Shown here piece by piece: positions 4,943-5,565 of a DNA stretch of 5,565 nt (positions within the stretch are counted from its first letter, which is position 1; the number at the start of each line of letters is the position of its first letter). The notes below the pieces were generated by a model. It saw only the letters and a list, made by a program, of their open reading frames with translations, was not told where the DNA came from and ran no database searches. This DNA is from Bifidobacterium breve. Its GTDB lineage: Bacteria; Actinomycetota; Acidimicrobiia; Acidimicrobiales; Ilumatobacteraceae. The position numbers and the translations under genes were made by a program. The stretch is from positions 1 through 5,565 of the forward strand of contig CAMDBY010000119.1 of the NCBI GenBank assembly GCA_945889575.1, written 5' to 3'.

Positions 4943-5565
4943 ATGACACTCAACAACATCTGGGTTTTCGCACAGGTCGCCAATGGCGCACCAACGTCAG
5001 CCACACTCGAACTTCTTACTAAGGCACGTTCACTTTCATCAAACGTCACCGCAATCATCGGAGGCGACGGCGCATCAGCCGCAGTGCTTGGTGAATTCGG
5101 TGCAACAAAGGTGTACGCAATCAGCCACGGCGCAACACTTCCTGGCGTTGCAATTGCAGCAGCTTTGAAGAGCGTTATCGATGGTGGCGACACTCCCGAC
5201 CTCATCATGTTCCCTCAGAACTACGAAGGACGCGATGTCATGGCACGTTTGTCGGTCAAGCTTGACAAGACAGTCATCACCAACAACGTCGACATCACCG
5301 ATGGCGGCGACGGCGTCACCGTTGTTACCCCAATCTTTGGTGGCAACACACTTGTTGAAACAACATTCACTGGTGCTGGTCCATTTCTTGCAGCATTCCG
5401 CCCGAAGTCATTCGTAGCTGAATCAGCAGGTGGCGCAGCAGCTGCAGTTACTGCGTTGACTGTTCCTGATCTTGGCGCAGCAGGTGCTGCTCAAGTCCTA
5501 GCAGTTCATGTTGAAGAAACAACTGGTCCAAAACTTGACGAAGCAAACATCGTTGTCTCTGGTGG
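4943..5565 (+). CDS. etfA: Electron transfer flavoprotein alpha subunit, cut by the window edge
   Basis: The frame is open from ATG 4943 to the end of the window, giving 207 residues of a protein that normally has about 310-330. GAGG at 4931-4934 is 8 nt upstream. Domain I runs from MTLNNIWVFAQV, with YEGRDVMARL at 94-103 matching the GRDxxxRL motif of EtfA. The sequence stops in EANIVVSGG, where relatives continue into the GRG motif that opens the C-terminal FAD-binding domain; that domain is therefore outside the window. The truncation is a boundary effect, as there is no internal stop or frameshift. EtfA completes the electron carrier with EtfB encoded 26 nt upstream. The visible part is rich in Ala (mostly GCA) and Gly. 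Confidence 0.94.
   Translation, partial: MTLNNIWVFAQVANGAPTSATLELLTKARSLSSNVTAIIGGDGASAAVLGEFGATKVYAISHGATLPGVAIAAALKSVIDGGDTPDLIMFPQNYEGRDVMARLSVKLDKTVITNNVDITDGGDGVTVVTPIFGGNTLVETTFTGAGPFLAAFRPKSFVAESAGGAAAAVTALTVPDLGAAGAAQVLAVHVEETTGPKLDEANIVVSG

Overview
The window looks like ordinary chromosome from a moderate-GC member of the Actinomycetota. WhiB proteins are confined to this phylum (and its phages), and DUF3107 and the PdtaS-type kinase are typical of it. Moderate GC and the flavour of the ETF proteins would suit an aquatic Acidimicrobiia-like lineage, but that placement is inference. I see no mobile element, CRISPR array, tRNA or rRNA, and no gene-free stretch over 300 bases.

Layout. 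1-75 may be the 3' end of an upstream gene. Two plus-strand genes follow: a small DUF3107 protein (150-386) and a cytoplasmic PdtaS-like sensor histidine kinase (444-1946). The kinase converges, with a 1-nt gap, on a minus-strand WhiB1-like iron-sulfur protein (1948-2247). A 168-nt divergent region carries tandem repeats and likely promoters and separates whiB from a plus-strand glycerophosphodiester phosphodiesterase (2416-3114). That gene converges, with a 2-nt gap, on a minus-strand diacylglycerol/lipid kinase (3117-4034). A second divergent region leads into etfB (about 4140-4916) and etfA (4943 to the window edge, cut off at the start of its FAD domain), which form an operon.

How the genes may work together. 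Recalled from memory, Mycobacterium tuberculosis has a lipid-kinase-like gene (Rv3218), whiB1 (Rv3219) and pdtaS (Rv3220c), with the last two convergent. The same core is present here, but with a GDPD gene between whiB and the lipid kinase. The block therefore combines signalling (PdtaS, WhiB) with phospholipid turnover: GDPD releases glycerol 3-phosphate and the kinase makes phosphatidate. ETF carries electrons from acyl-CoA dehydrogenases and is probably a separate unit.

Nothing here is clearly a new system. The points most worth checking are the loss of both sensor-type cysteines in the PdtaS GAF domain, the 27-bp imperfect tandem repeat in the whiB-GDPD promoter region, an extra cysteine beside the WhiB cluster ligands, and a nearly leaderless TTG-started lipid kinase.
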